Origin: Loxodes magnus
Lineage: Eukaryota; Ciliophora; Karyorelictea; Loxodida; Loxodidae
Length of the DNA stretch: 64,000 bases
Direction of reading: 5' to 3'
Assembly (NCBI GenBank): GCA_946699065.1
Contig: CAMPDV010001309.1
Coordinates: forward strand, 1-64,000
Positions 1-11,830 of this stretch are shown piece after piece. Under the pieces are notes generated by a model. That model was given only the letters and a program-made list of their open reading frames with translations. It searched no databases and was not told where the DNA came from. Position 1 is the stretch's first letter, and each line of letters opens with the position of its first letter. The position numbers and the translations under genes are program-made.

Positions 1-211
1 AACAACTACTAAAAGCTACCTTATTTTATCTTTAAAGTTTATCACTTATATATTATATTTTATAGAATGATTTCATCAAAATAAACAAAACTAACTTAAA
101 CTATTAAAATTTATATAAATCAGGTCATTGATATTATTATATCATCTATCTCTCAGAGAATTTACAATCAGTGGAAATCCTCCATTGAGGCTTGTCTATG
201 TTTTTATTAAA

Positions 212-290
212 TAATCCTAAGCAAGGAATTGAACCCTTCTTAAACTAAACTTACTTACTAATAATCTGTAATTCAACCACTATCAAAGGT
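212..290 (-). other. tRNA-like element, conserved in both IR1 arms
   Basis: Read on the minus strand, this stretch has a TTCAATT T-loop-like sequence (box-B-like) at about 221-236 and a TAGTGGTT D-arm-like sequence. Between them is a small hairpin with stem TTAC/GTAA at 255-258 and 268-271. The partner at 49300-49375 keeps the same parts, and its stem reads TCAC/GTGA, a paired substitution. I could not fold a proper acceptor stem, and U33 is absent from the presumed anticodon loop. It is more likely a decayed tRNA or tRNA-derived short repeat than a working tRNA. Confidence 0.3.
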
Positions 291-2011
291 TAACCAACAA
301 ATAATTAGTTTTGGATTTAATTTAAACTCATTATTATTACCTTTTCTCCCTCTTTTTAAAAGATTATTATTATTATTGTCATAATATTAAGGAAATAATT
401 GATGCCTCTTTGCTTAGTTAATTATATCAAATATAGTTACATATTTCTTAGGTATAATTTATTTTAACTTTATAATTATATCTAAATGATAGATATGATA
501 AGTCCAAGCTTTAAATTTTTCTAAATGCTCTCAATTTCTAAATTATACTTTAGACTTATGAAATTATAATCTTCATCATTTTATTTTTCTCTTATTGTTT
601 CAATTTATTTATTTTTAGACTTGAATTTAGACATCATTTCTATAAAATATTTGCTGATAGAAATTTTAATTCATTTTATAGCTTGCGGTTTGACAAAAAT
701 TTTATTATTCACAAATCTAAAATTACTAAAGATATTTCTGCGATGGATTTAATCTTTTCCATCTAAAGAATTTTGGCCAAAAGTAAATATTATAAGGAAA
801 AAAGTTTCAGAAATAAATTCGTTAATTCTAAAATTATATTAGTTCGTTATTTGCAACCAGTTTATAAAAAGTAAAATATAATAGCTAAGCGAATAAAGAT
901 TATGAATTGGTTATGATTTAACTTATAAAAATATAATAATTATCTTACTTAAATAGCTGATGTAAATCTTTAAAATTAAAATTTTTAAATTATACATAAC
1001 TTAATCAGAATACTAAAATTCCTTATTATTAGGATCCTTTCTTTAAGATAGTTTAATATTTTACTTTTTACTATTTACTTGATCAAATTATATGATATAT
1101 TTGCGTGAAAAATTATAAAATGAATAAGATTATTATTATGCAATTGAGATGTAAAATTTAGCATTAAAATAGCTTTATCTGAAAAAAATTTTATCAATTT
1201 TGTCTAATAGATTTATCACTATTTCTCTATTCTAGTTGCTAATATCTATGTGATATTTAATGCATATTTAGCTAATTTTCACTTTAAAGTTAAAAAAAAT
1301 TTAGAAGACAATATTTTTAAATCTGACTTGCTATTTGGTAATTAATTAGAGCATATTATATTAGCTTTATGATGAATTTGTAAAATTTTGAAAAATGATG
1401 CTTAAACTATCATTGCTATTTATAAGGAAAATTATATTCATGCTGTAGCTTTATAATTCTCTATATAGCTAGAATAGTGAAATTATTATATTTCTCCTTA
1501 ATTAATAACTATTCATTGAAAATGGATGTATTAATTTATTTTTATTTCTAGTATTCTCCTTTGAATACTTTATAACAAGCTTTCTTCATTTTAATTATTT
1601 CTATCTTAATACTTTAACTATATTATATCTCAAATGTGCAAGCAAAAATATTAGTTTAACTGAATATTATACTATTAAATCAAAAGAAGCAATTTTGGTA
1701 TAATAGAGTTTTCTCTATTCTTCATTTAATCAATAAATTATTTTTATTATACAAGTTAAAATTTCTAAAAGGCTATAAAAAACAGTCTACTACATCAGTG
1801 TGCTATTTATGTATTATTATAATCCTTCTTTTAGCTAGGTTAATAGCAATTATCATATAGTCAGCAATAATATATAATAAATTTTGCTTTGCAGTTAAAA
1901 TTATAAATGCTTAGCCTTATATGAATTATTTAGCAGCCTGTTATATTATTATTGTTTATTTAAATTTATAGTGTGTTATATTTAAGGGTTTAATGCTCAT
2001 TTTATTATAAT

Positions 2012-2453
2012 ATGAAGAATCCTACCCCTAATGTTTTTATAGGTATGCCTAGTTTTCTAAATAACGAAGAGAGGTTTTCTGCACAATGACCAATTGCAAA
2101 ATACTTACCCCCTTTGGAAATTTAGGTAAAAAGAGATTGCAAAACTGAAGAATGGTTGAAGAATATTCCATTACTAAAATTACCTGAGTTGGAGGTAAAA
2201 GTCAAGTAGAAAAGAATTCGCATAAAGAAAAGTAAGAAAGTGCTAAAGTGTCCTCATCTAGATAGAAAACACTATGCTAAATAAATGTGCAATGTCTGCT
2301 ACCATTCTAAGGCGAGACAGGTAAAAGCTACTTAATGCGAGCATAAAGATAATATGATGTATGCTAAAGGAATGTGTCTAAGATGCTACCAGAAAAACTT
2401 ATAAGAAGCAAAAAAGAATGATAAACAAATTAAAGAAGCAAATGGATATCTGA
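2012..2453 (+). pseudogene. CxH/CxxC zinc-binding-like gene, copy A (frameshifted)
   Basis: Copy A of a five-member family in this window. It starts MKNPTPNVFIG and carries two successive zinc-binding-like modules, each CxH followed after about 10 residues by CxxCY (KCPH...MCNVCYH and QCEH...MCLRCYQ). Lysine-rich stretches precede and follow them. Tryptophan 26 is encoded by TGA (2087-2089), where copy B has TGG. Glutamine in the CYQ motif is CAG (2390-2392), where copies B and C have TAG. One extra A in the A-run at about 2393-2397 shifts the frame, so the family's normal TGA (2451-2453) is out of frame and the reading runs on to 2539. The function is unknown; a nucleic-acid-binding role is a guess from the basic residues and paired metal-site-like motifs. 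Confidence 0.75.
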
Positions 2454-4359
2454 CTCATCTTTACTATTTTTTTTATTATTAAGCTTATATAAAATTTTAC
2501 TAATGTTAAGAATTTCATTTTTGCTCTTGCAAGGAATGATTAAATAAAAATTTATAAGAAAGTATTAGTACTTTTAAAAGAAAGGCTGCTTGAGTAACTA
2601 AGTAACTGTAGAACCTAGTACCAATTTAATTTTAGAGCAATAATACTACAGCAATATAAATTAGTTACAAGCTATAAGGCTATTATTCTTAATAATATAA
2701 ATTGCATAAATTGGATTAGAAAGGGCTATTATAGTCTTTTTATTTATCATGCTATTTTATAGAAAGTGAAGATATAATAAATATTATTATTTATAACAAT
2801 CTTCTAAGAAATCTTTTTAAAAGCATCTAAATAGTAATAGAGACATTTAAATGAGAAGCAAATGTATTCAATTAACTACTATTTAGATATTAAATAAACT
2901 TAAAAATCATTAAGTAGGTTAAATTCTTGATTAAATAGCTTCATAAAAGTTTGAGTAAAGCATTAAGTAGGAAATATTCTAGAAGTTAAGAGAAATTAGG
3001 AGTTATCTAATTTCTTATCTAAATAAAAAAATTAGCATTCATAAATTATCTATCTTCTTAAAGAAGTAGGTATTAATAAATTTTAAATAAAGGAAAGTAA
3101 AGCCTCAAGTCAGAAAAAATTTTAACTTAAATATTTATTTTTATTTAATTTCTGCAATAATTTCAGAAATTTTCTTTGAAAATTTAGAAAACTATGAAAA
3201 TATTTTAAATCATTATAACTAAAAATCTACTAAATCTTTGCAATTATCTAGGAAGAAATTTCTAATTATCTAAGATTATGATTGGCTTATTTATAATAAG
3301 ATTGAAGCTTTAGCATCATATAGACTATTAATAATGTCATTAAGCTACTATATATATTTAAAATTCTTAGAATTAAAGCATTCTCCAGTTTTATAATTCC
3401 ATTTTTAAATCACTTTGAATATATTAATTTAATAAAGGAAAAAGGACTAATGTAAGCTGTATAGTTATATCTAATTAAGGATTATACTAAGATTAAAAAA
3501 ATTTAATATATCTTATATGATATAAAGATAACTACGATCTATAATTAGAGTAGGCTATATAATACTGGGTATAGTAAAATCAGATATTCAATTGTAAATC
3601 TAAATAATTAAATAAAAGCTTGGCTCATTATATAAGTTAATTAATTAAAAATACTAAAATATAGTAAATTAATTCTATTTCTAGTTCACTCTCATAAATA
3701 TTATGTAGATATTTGTTAGGGTAAAATTTAGAGAAAATTAAAAAGAATATGAAAAATAAATAATAATAAGCTTTAAATTTAAGTTGGTAAAGTTAAAAAG
3801 TATTGTAAGATTTAAAATAGTTTGAATAATAAAAATGTACCTATTAAATTACAGTATATTAGGTAGAATATAATATAATAAAATATAGCTATATAAGCAA
3901 AGCAATAAATGATAATAAAAATTTGAACTTAAAATAAATGAGAGAAAAGAAAAAATAGCAAAATTAAGTTAAATATCTATTTTTTTAAGATAAATTGTTG
4001 TATTTTTTATTTAGCATCATAAATTAAAATATGATATTTAAACATTCTTAATCATATCAAAAGCAACTTATTTAAATAAAAGTAGATTCAAGTATTGCTA
4101 ATTTAGTTAAAAAAATAAAAGAAATATTACATTTAGATTACTTATAGATATTTGATAATTAATTGTTTAATTTAAATATAATTGGAATATCTATAACAGA
4201 GAAATTATATAATCAGCTTAATTTATTCTTATCCTATAATTGTCATTAGATTTTATAATAAAAGATCCAAATTAGTTATAAAGTACATACTTTATTTAGT
4301 TAATTTAAAATAAGAATATTCATTATAAAATATCTTTAGCTTTAAGTTTGAAGGTATTC

Positions 4360-5700
4360 TAAGGAGCTTATATTATTTTATTAGTGTATATAATTTAAGT
4401 TTTAGACTCCCTTTATATTAATTTATCTATATTCTTTTGATATGATTAAGAAAAAATTATTACCATTCATTTATAAAATTCTGGATATTTTTTATTTATT
4501 TTAATGGGTTTTATCACATGGTTGATAAATTGAGATAGTGTAGTTATAGATACTGAAATTAAGATATTCTTAAAAATATTTATTTGCTCTCATGGTAATA
4601 TCTTTCACAAGTTTTGGGTACACAATCTTAGATTAATGCATAGGCTAGATAGGAGCATTAAGGAATAAAAGCTTAATATCAATTATGTGATTTATCTCAT
4701 CTCCAAATAGCAATTTTTATATTATCTTATAAAATTAAAATTAAAAATAGCTTAAATGTTTTGTATCTCTTCTTCTACTTAAGCTAAAGAAAATAAAAAT
4801 TTAGTTCATTGGGTAATTAAATAAAAATTATATTAGACAATTAATAATAAAAAGGCTAATAATAGAATTTTTAATTTGCTACCATGGAACTTAAAAATCA
4901 AACTTTAATAAAAATTTTTAAATTTTTCTTTGAAAAATTAAATTTTGGGGAGTATTTAGTTAACTATAAAAAGATCTTCCATCAATGAAAATCTAAATAA
5001 TTTAGGTTTTAATAGAAAAGCTTTAATTTTTCTCTATCTTTACCTAATTAGAATATAGATGAGGCTATATTATATATAAGCTAGAATTTTAGTCTAAGTG
5101 TAATATGCATAATCTTTATACTTTAATTAATTTTAAAGAATGAAAATCTATTCTTAATTTTTAAGCAAATAAAATAAAATCCGTTTATAGCTCTGCTATA
5201 TAAAAAAATTTAACTAACCTGCTAAAAGAATAAAAAGTAAGTTATTTAAAAAATTATAAAAGGTTGTTTTGTATTTGCCCTGCTCACACTCTAAATTCTA
5301 GATCTAGTAATAGGAGAGATTTAAATTCTAAAGTTTTATTAGCTCTATTATTCTCTATAAACTATTCTATTTTTTACATTTGGCATTTCTTCAAAAAAGC
5401 TAACTAAATTAAATTAAAGTATAAGTATAAGTATCGTTAAATCTAAAACTTTGGATTTTATTTTATTTTAAATTTATTAATATCAAACTTTCATTAAAAT
5501 TTGGTTAAAATCTTCTAATTTAAAATAAAATTAGAGGCTTACTGTAAATTTTAAAAATAAAGGTTAAAATATCCTAATTTTAATAGTTATGATTTAAAGT
5601 TAAATTAGAATAAAAATAGTTTCAAATAATCATAATTAAGCAAATTATTTTTTAAGTGTATTTTTAATTTTAGGTTTCTAAATATTAAATTAATTTAAAG
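4360..5700. other. Gene-free AT-rich stretch
   Basis: I see no gene, RNA or clear repeat here. It lies between the end of the IR1 left arm and the glycosyltransferase-like gene. Confidence 0.5.
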
Positions 5701-5731
5701 CTTAGTTAATTATTTACCCTTATTTTTCAAA

Positions 5732-7920
5732 ATGATATCTAAAAAAGCTATCCTAGTTATTAGTGTTTTCTGGCTTGTTAGCTTTCTATTTATATATACT
5801 AACTAGTTTTAGTAAGTCTCGAAAGAAAATCTTTATTATAGAATTGAGCAAAGTTCGGTTAATAATAAATTAAATTTGTAACTATAGAATGAAGTTCAGG
5901 TTAAAGGAAGATTATTTTGGGAAGAAAATGAATAAACTCGAACAGATTCTAAGATTGAGAAAAAAGAAATAATAAAGCATAGTCAAATTTCCAAAAATAG
6001 GCTATTAAGTAAAGATTAAGAAAGTTCAGCTAGAAATGATTTAAAATCTATAAGAGATTCTAATAATAAAATCGCTAAAACTTAGTATTAATAAACCGAA
6101 GTTTAATAAAACTAAAATCTTTTGAATTATGCAGACATTCAGCAAGGTAAAACAGAGTTTGACAAAATTAAAAAAAATAAACTACAATTAAATGAAACCA
6201 AAGAGAAAATATAAATTCCAATAAAGGAATCGTTTAAAAAAAAGAACAAAAAAGAAAACAGTAATATTTAAGATTGAAATTAATAGCTTTAGTTGGAAGG
6301 CTTCAATAACTCCGAAAGTGAATCTTAAAATTAAATAAAAGGAAGAAATATAAAATTTCTTTCAAATGAAAATAATTTAACTTCTAGTCATTAAATTACA
6401 TAAGCAAACAAACAAATTATTAAAAAAAAACCAGCTACGAAAATAAAGTTAGTTTGGAAAATCATAAAAAGAAAAGAATTACCTAACCAACATTAAAAAA
6501 AAATATGAGAAGAAAAAAGGATTGAAGCTTAATCTAACTACTGAAGAAATATTGAAAAAACACGGATATACTTATTTAAAAGAAGTTATTTATTTCTAAT
6601 GAAAAGAAGGATATTAAGAAATTGAAAAGCCAAGCTAAATACTAGAAATGTATGATCAAATTAAGCATTGCAAGTAAATAAACTCTACTTATCTCTGGGG
6701 AAAATTCTAAAATACCTAAAAAAAGATATTATACAATATCAGCGACTCCTTCTATTTATACTTTCTTCTTACCTTTAGCAGGAATTAATTTCAAAATATG
6801 TGGTTACGAGCCTGTGTACTTTTTATAAGGAAAACTGGAAGACTGATAAAAACCTAATAATAAGGAACATATAGAATGACTCAAAAATTAGGGGTTTAAA
6901 ATAAATTTTCTAGATATAACCCCTTCTTCTCTATTTAAGTCGAACTCGACTGAATTGAAAAGCTGAAGTTAGATTTTAAGACTTTTCATTCCTTTATTTT
7001 TCAAACCTCAAGATTTTTTATTACAAGGTGATGCAGATGCGGTTCAATTTAATTGTATGGACTTTCATAGACACAACTTAACAAAATTCAAATTTTTTCA
7101 TACTTGAAGAAACTTTTATCAATCTAGTAAAAGATAATACAAGTTCAATGAAAAGAAAATATATCAAAGACTTTTATTTTATTATATGTCATATTATGCT
7201 GAAGATTTCGTTAAATTATTTTTTGATCGAGTTGATGCTTTTGATTGATCAATTGAAGATAAAAAAATTTTGATTAAGACAAAAATGTAAGAAATCTTCA
7301 AAACTTAAAACTTATGAGTTGGATATGACGAACTTTTTATATCGAATAAAACTTAAGACTGATACGAAATGTAGGACTCTGCGGATTGACTCAGATCCGC
7401 TTACGAATCTTATGGACTTTAACCATCTAAATAAAAATTTTTTGGTGGAATAGATAAGAAAAATTCTTATATTAGTGAAAAATGTTACAATATGAAACAT
7501 AATTGGCATCACTAAAGATGCTTCTCAAATATTGAAATAAGAAATTGAACTGGACTAGGTTAAACCTATAAGCGATGTGAGTTTTATCATTTCGATTGAA
7601 GAAATAAAGAAATTTTCAAGCATTTGCCATGGATTTTGACAGTGTAATTTGGTTGCAATTTCAGAAACGAGCTTCTTGAAATATCTAAACTCTGGGTTCA
7701 AAATGAGTTCGATTTTAGTTCCTTCCAAAAAAAATATGACAAAGCTTATTATTGAGATGACATTTATAATTATTTATCGAAGAGAAAAATTTAAGACATA
7801 GATAATTATAAATAAGACAAAAGTTTTCCAAAGTCTTAGCATGAAGATTATTTTTTAAAGATTAACTAATAATAATAAATTTTAACTTGCTTTTTATCTC
7901 TTTTTTTAAATGAAGCATGA
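5732..7920 (+). CDS. Type II membrane glycosyltransferase-like protein, two frame breaks
   Basis: The N-terminus has a short cytoplasmic stretch followed by one hydrophobic segment (residues about 5-23), typical of a Golgi signal anchor. A long lysine-, glutamine- and asparagine-rich stem follows, then a globular C-terminal part. The C-terminal part contains IPKKRYYTISATPSIY, a GYEPVYF segment and a DxD-like GDADAVQ motif at about 7026-7043, as expected of a nucleotide-sugar transferase fold. Many tryptophans in it are TGA. The reading frame changes twice by +1: near the nine-A run at 6422-6430, and near GGGG at 6697-6700. Either sequencing indels or real mutations could explain this; I see no convincing short GT-AG intron of the right length. 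The stop is taken as TGA 7918-7920. The family call rests on architecture and motif only, and no donor or acceptor can be named. Confidence 0.65.
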
Positions 7921-9690
7921 TAATTATTTCTAAAGAAATAATCCAACAATCAAAGCCCCAAAATTATTTTAAATCAATAAATTTAAAAATAGATCTACAA
8001 GCATATTTTAGCAATATGATAAACTTATCTAGAATAAAATTTTACTAAAGTCATTTATTTTATAATTTGCTATGCTTTTTATTAAATAGATCTAATTTAA
8101 AAATTTAAGATTCGTAGCTTTAATAAAAACATTTATTAGATATTTTAATATATATAAGAAAATCAATTTAATTTATAAAAATTACCAGTGAACAAATTAA
8201 GATAATTTTTAGATTAAGTTGAAGCAAAAATAAAAAGATAATTCTAAACTTTTTTATAAAGGTTAGTCTGTTTTAAAAGCTTAATTATTTAAATTTAAAA
8301 TCCTATTTAAAATTATTTATTTAGCGATTTATAAAAATTATCATTTCATTAGATTAAAATAATCTTTGAAAATTATCAGATTTTATTTATCTATAAATAG
8401 AAATTAAGAATATTTTATAGCTTAAACAGGGATAAACATCTTAATTGGATCTATATTTTATGAATTTTTGCTTAGAGCGTTTAAAAAGCTGAGGATTTAT
8501 AATTGTATTTCAAATTAAAAGTATCTTTAGAAATATTTTAAAACATGCTAAATCTAAAGCTTTATAAGCAAAGAAGAAATTGAAATATGATATTATATTT
8601 ATTTTATTGTCTAAAGATTTGCAACATCTAATCAAAAAACTTCATTTACTCTTTATTCATCTGTAACCAATCTTACTTAGAAAAAAATTAAGTGGAAATC
8701 ATTTATAACAATTGGATTTCTTAATTTTAGCAAATTCGAGATTTAGATTTCTCTCATTAAGATAAATTAAAAAAAAAGGATTTTTGTTAATTACATTGCA
8801 TAAAAAATAAATACTAAAACCTATTTCAAAATTTGTATCAATTACACTAAGAGATTTATCCTAAATCTAATTATAAGATATTTTAAATTTAGTATACAAA
8901 CCTCAAAGATAAAATAAAGAGTTTTATATTTTGTCTTAAGCTATTCAATAAAATGAATCTTAGGATCTAAACTGTGTTAATCTAATCAAACTGTAAGGAA
9001 AGTTCTATTAGTTAAACTTTTACAATTTAACAAATAATAAAATAATAAGTTATTCTAAAGTCTATAGTACTTGAAGCAATTTATTAAATGTATTAGCTAT
9101 ATCAATTAAATTTAAGGCAAGAATGCTAAACTTAAAGATAATTTGAGACTAGATGATTGCTATAAAAATTAAAAAAAAGCTTAGAAAATAAATAATTTAT
9201 TTAATACAAGTTTACTATTTTTAAATTTTGCTTAGAAGTATTTATTTTATTAACTCTGATTAATGAGACTATCTTTCTTCAATGTTTAGTATATCATATC
9301 AAACAGCTTTTTAAACTTTAAGCTAGTACATATTATTTGTATTTAACCTCTATTTAGAAATTATACAAAGAATAATTTCAAAGCCTCACTCACTTCTTTT
9401 GAAAACAAAAAATTAGAAAATAAAGACTAAACATTGGTGTATTTAGTTATTTTTAGTGCAAGTATTGAAGTAAAAGTATAAATAGAACTTTATATTTATA
9501 TTTAAATTAAAATATAAGCATAGTTAAAGAATAGATAGAAAATTTATTAGAAACTATTCAAAGAATAGCTTGCTACTATATAAGCTGCTTCGTAAATAAA
9601 GTGTTAATTATATCTACCTTTTATATAAAATAAAATTGATATATAATTTATATAAAAGTATATATAGCTATCTATTTCAAAACTCAACCA
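7921..9690. other. Gene-free AT-rich stretch
   Basis: No gene or RNA that I can support. Reading is open in several frames at once, as expected when only TGA can stop translation. Confidence 0.5.
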
Positions 9691-9697
9691 AAAAATT

Positions 9698-10051
9698 ATG
9701 CTATCATTTTATTCTTTAAACTTAGTACATGAGGAACGTTTGATATTCGAATGGGTTTAATAGTATGAATTATTTCTTTAATGTATAGCTTCAATTATTT
9801 ATATTTAAACTATTTTATAGAACAATAAGAGTCAGCATCACTTAGTCCTTTTAATTTTCTAAAAGATTTTGCTTAGGACTTAATATTTTTGATGCTAAGG
9901 ATTAAGATAGTGTAATTCCTAGAATAAAATAGATAAATTATATCTAGAGAATAAAATGCCACTATTAAGAGTAGAAATGTAATAATAGCTTTACTCTTAA
10001 TTTTAAAAATTAATAACGAAATTTTTACTTTTAGGTTTAGAGTTCATATGA
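9698..10051 (+). CDS. Possible small ORF, 117 residues, unknown
   Basis: The ORF starts MLSFYSLNLVHEERLIFEW and runs to TGA 10049-10051 with one internal TGA. Its first 60 bases are less AT-rich than the surroundings. There is no recognised motif and no family partner in the window. Because only TGA stops translation, open frames of this length arise by chance in such AT-rich DNA, so this is a weak call. Confidence 0.22.
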
Positions 10052-11830
10052 GATAATATACAAGCTTATTAAAGAAAAATTTAGAAATAGTCGATAAATT
10101 TAAATAAAGTGATATAAGTAAATAAACTAAATTAGAATATTAGTTTAAAACATCCATATATGATAATTAATAATAGAATGCATCATCTATTGAAATTTTC
10201 TTTAAGATGCAATTTAAGCAAATATAAAAAATCAGATAATTAAGGACTATCATTAGTGTATTAAAACTATAAAGGTAAATGATATTAATAAAATAATTGC
10301 TTGAAATTTTTAATCAGAGTAAGGATATAAAAAGTTAAATGGTTAAAATCCTTAATTTTTTAATATAAGAGAAAAATTAAATTATGAGAATATTAAGAAC
10401 TATTTAGAAGTAAATTTATTATTTCTTTTATTGAACACTATCATCTTAATTTAATTTGCTCTTATTTATGATCTAAAAGAATCATATCAAAGCATCATAC
10501 TATCAACCGATATTTGAACTTAAAGGTTAAAAATAGTTAATTATTCTAACCCTTTACCGTCGAAGTTTTGGTTTTCTTTTTCAAATAAAAGGTTTTCTAG
10601 TTAAAAATATATTAAGCAAAATGCTATTTAACTATCTCATGAAATTAGCTTTAAAAGTGTTAAATATCTACAAATTCTAAGGCTTCAAAAGAGAAAAATC
10701 GCATATTTATTTGATTATAGCTAAGAACCAGATTTTTACTAAGAGGAAATTCTATTTTCTTGATGAAGGCTACTATTTAAATTTTTAGCAGTTCAAATAT
10801 TTTTAAGAAATACATACATTTAAATCAAGAAAGATAGAGTGAAATTTTATAAGCTTTAGCTTAATGAAAATAAACTAAAATTTAAAGTCTGAGCTAATAC
10901 TATAGAGTTAACTTAAGAAATAATCGTATAATCAAAAATTTTTTAAGAGCGTGTAATATACGAAAGTTATGTAATGATAATTAAATCGGAATAATAATAT
11001 TTAATATAGTCTTTAGAATTAACAAACTGAAAGAGAAACATTTATAATAAGGTCTTTTAAACTTAATTTTCAGCTAAGTTTAAAAATAATTGATTTTCTT
11101 CATTTTATACATTTCTAAATTCTAGCTTTCATATACTCTTTAATACTAAATTTTTAAAGCTTTATAAAAGGCAAATCATTGTAATTTTTATAATTTTTAA
11201 GAAAATAAGTTTTTTAAGGATCCTAATGCATTTGATATAAAAGAGAATCTAGATAAATTTAATAAGATATAATGAGAATATGTAAGAAGTAATTAAAATA
11301 GCTAAGATACAAGATATTTTATAAGGAAAAGTGCTCTTAAAAGCATATGAAGCAGTTGAATGATATAAAGAGCTATAAAAATAAATTGCATAGTTTAATA
11401 TCAATATCTATAACCTAATATAATATTATTTAAACTGTGCAAACGAAATGTTTAATATAAGTATATGTGGTATTTTAGCAATCATATCAAATGTACAGGT
11501 ATTAAATAAGCTACTTTTGTCTTTTTTATGTCTCATTAAACTTTCTAAGAGAAAAATAAATTTTTCACTTATTTCACCACAAAAATTTTAAAGCAAGAGT
11601 CTTATTCATTTAAGTTAATTTAAATGCATATAAAGTATATTATTTTAATTGGACTAGAGATTAAGATAATAGAAGATTTAATGATAGCAAGGATATTTTA
11701 ATTTGTTGATAGGGTGGAAAATTCGGATTTGAGGTAATTGAATTATGTGTTGGATAATTTGAGTTTTCATTAAAATAGAGAATACTAAATATTCAGGGTA
11801 ATTCTTCTTTTCATAAAGTAAAACAAATAA
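10052..11830. other. Intergenic AT-rich stretch upstream of the receptor gene
   Basis: I find no supported gene. From about 11600 a plus-strand frame different from the receptor frame also reads like protein (for example YNLSFKLGYYDYYLYFKD) and overlaps the first 85 codons of the receptor ORF. This leaves some doubt about the receptor's exact N-terminus. Confidence 0.4.

Larger units (their letters stand above)
1..4310 (+). repeat. Left arm of long inverted repeat IR1
   Basis: This segment matches the reverse complement of about 45345-49560. The match can be followed through position 120-300 (partner about 49300-49470), the zinc-binding gene at 2012 (partner ATG at 47587) and 3960-4310 (partner 45358-45660). 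Coordinates of matched points sum to about 49,590-49,680, which shows small net indels. The arm runs to the left window edge and so may be longer. Sequence divergence is visible throughout, so this is not a fresh copy. Apart from the gene at 2012 I see no other gene in it; 2460-4310 is AT-rich repeat sequence. Confidence 0.85.

Noticed and set aside
10500..10580. Less AT-rich patch that recalled a tRNA T-arm
   Set aside because: No D-arm, anticodon stem or acceptor stem can be formed on either strand.
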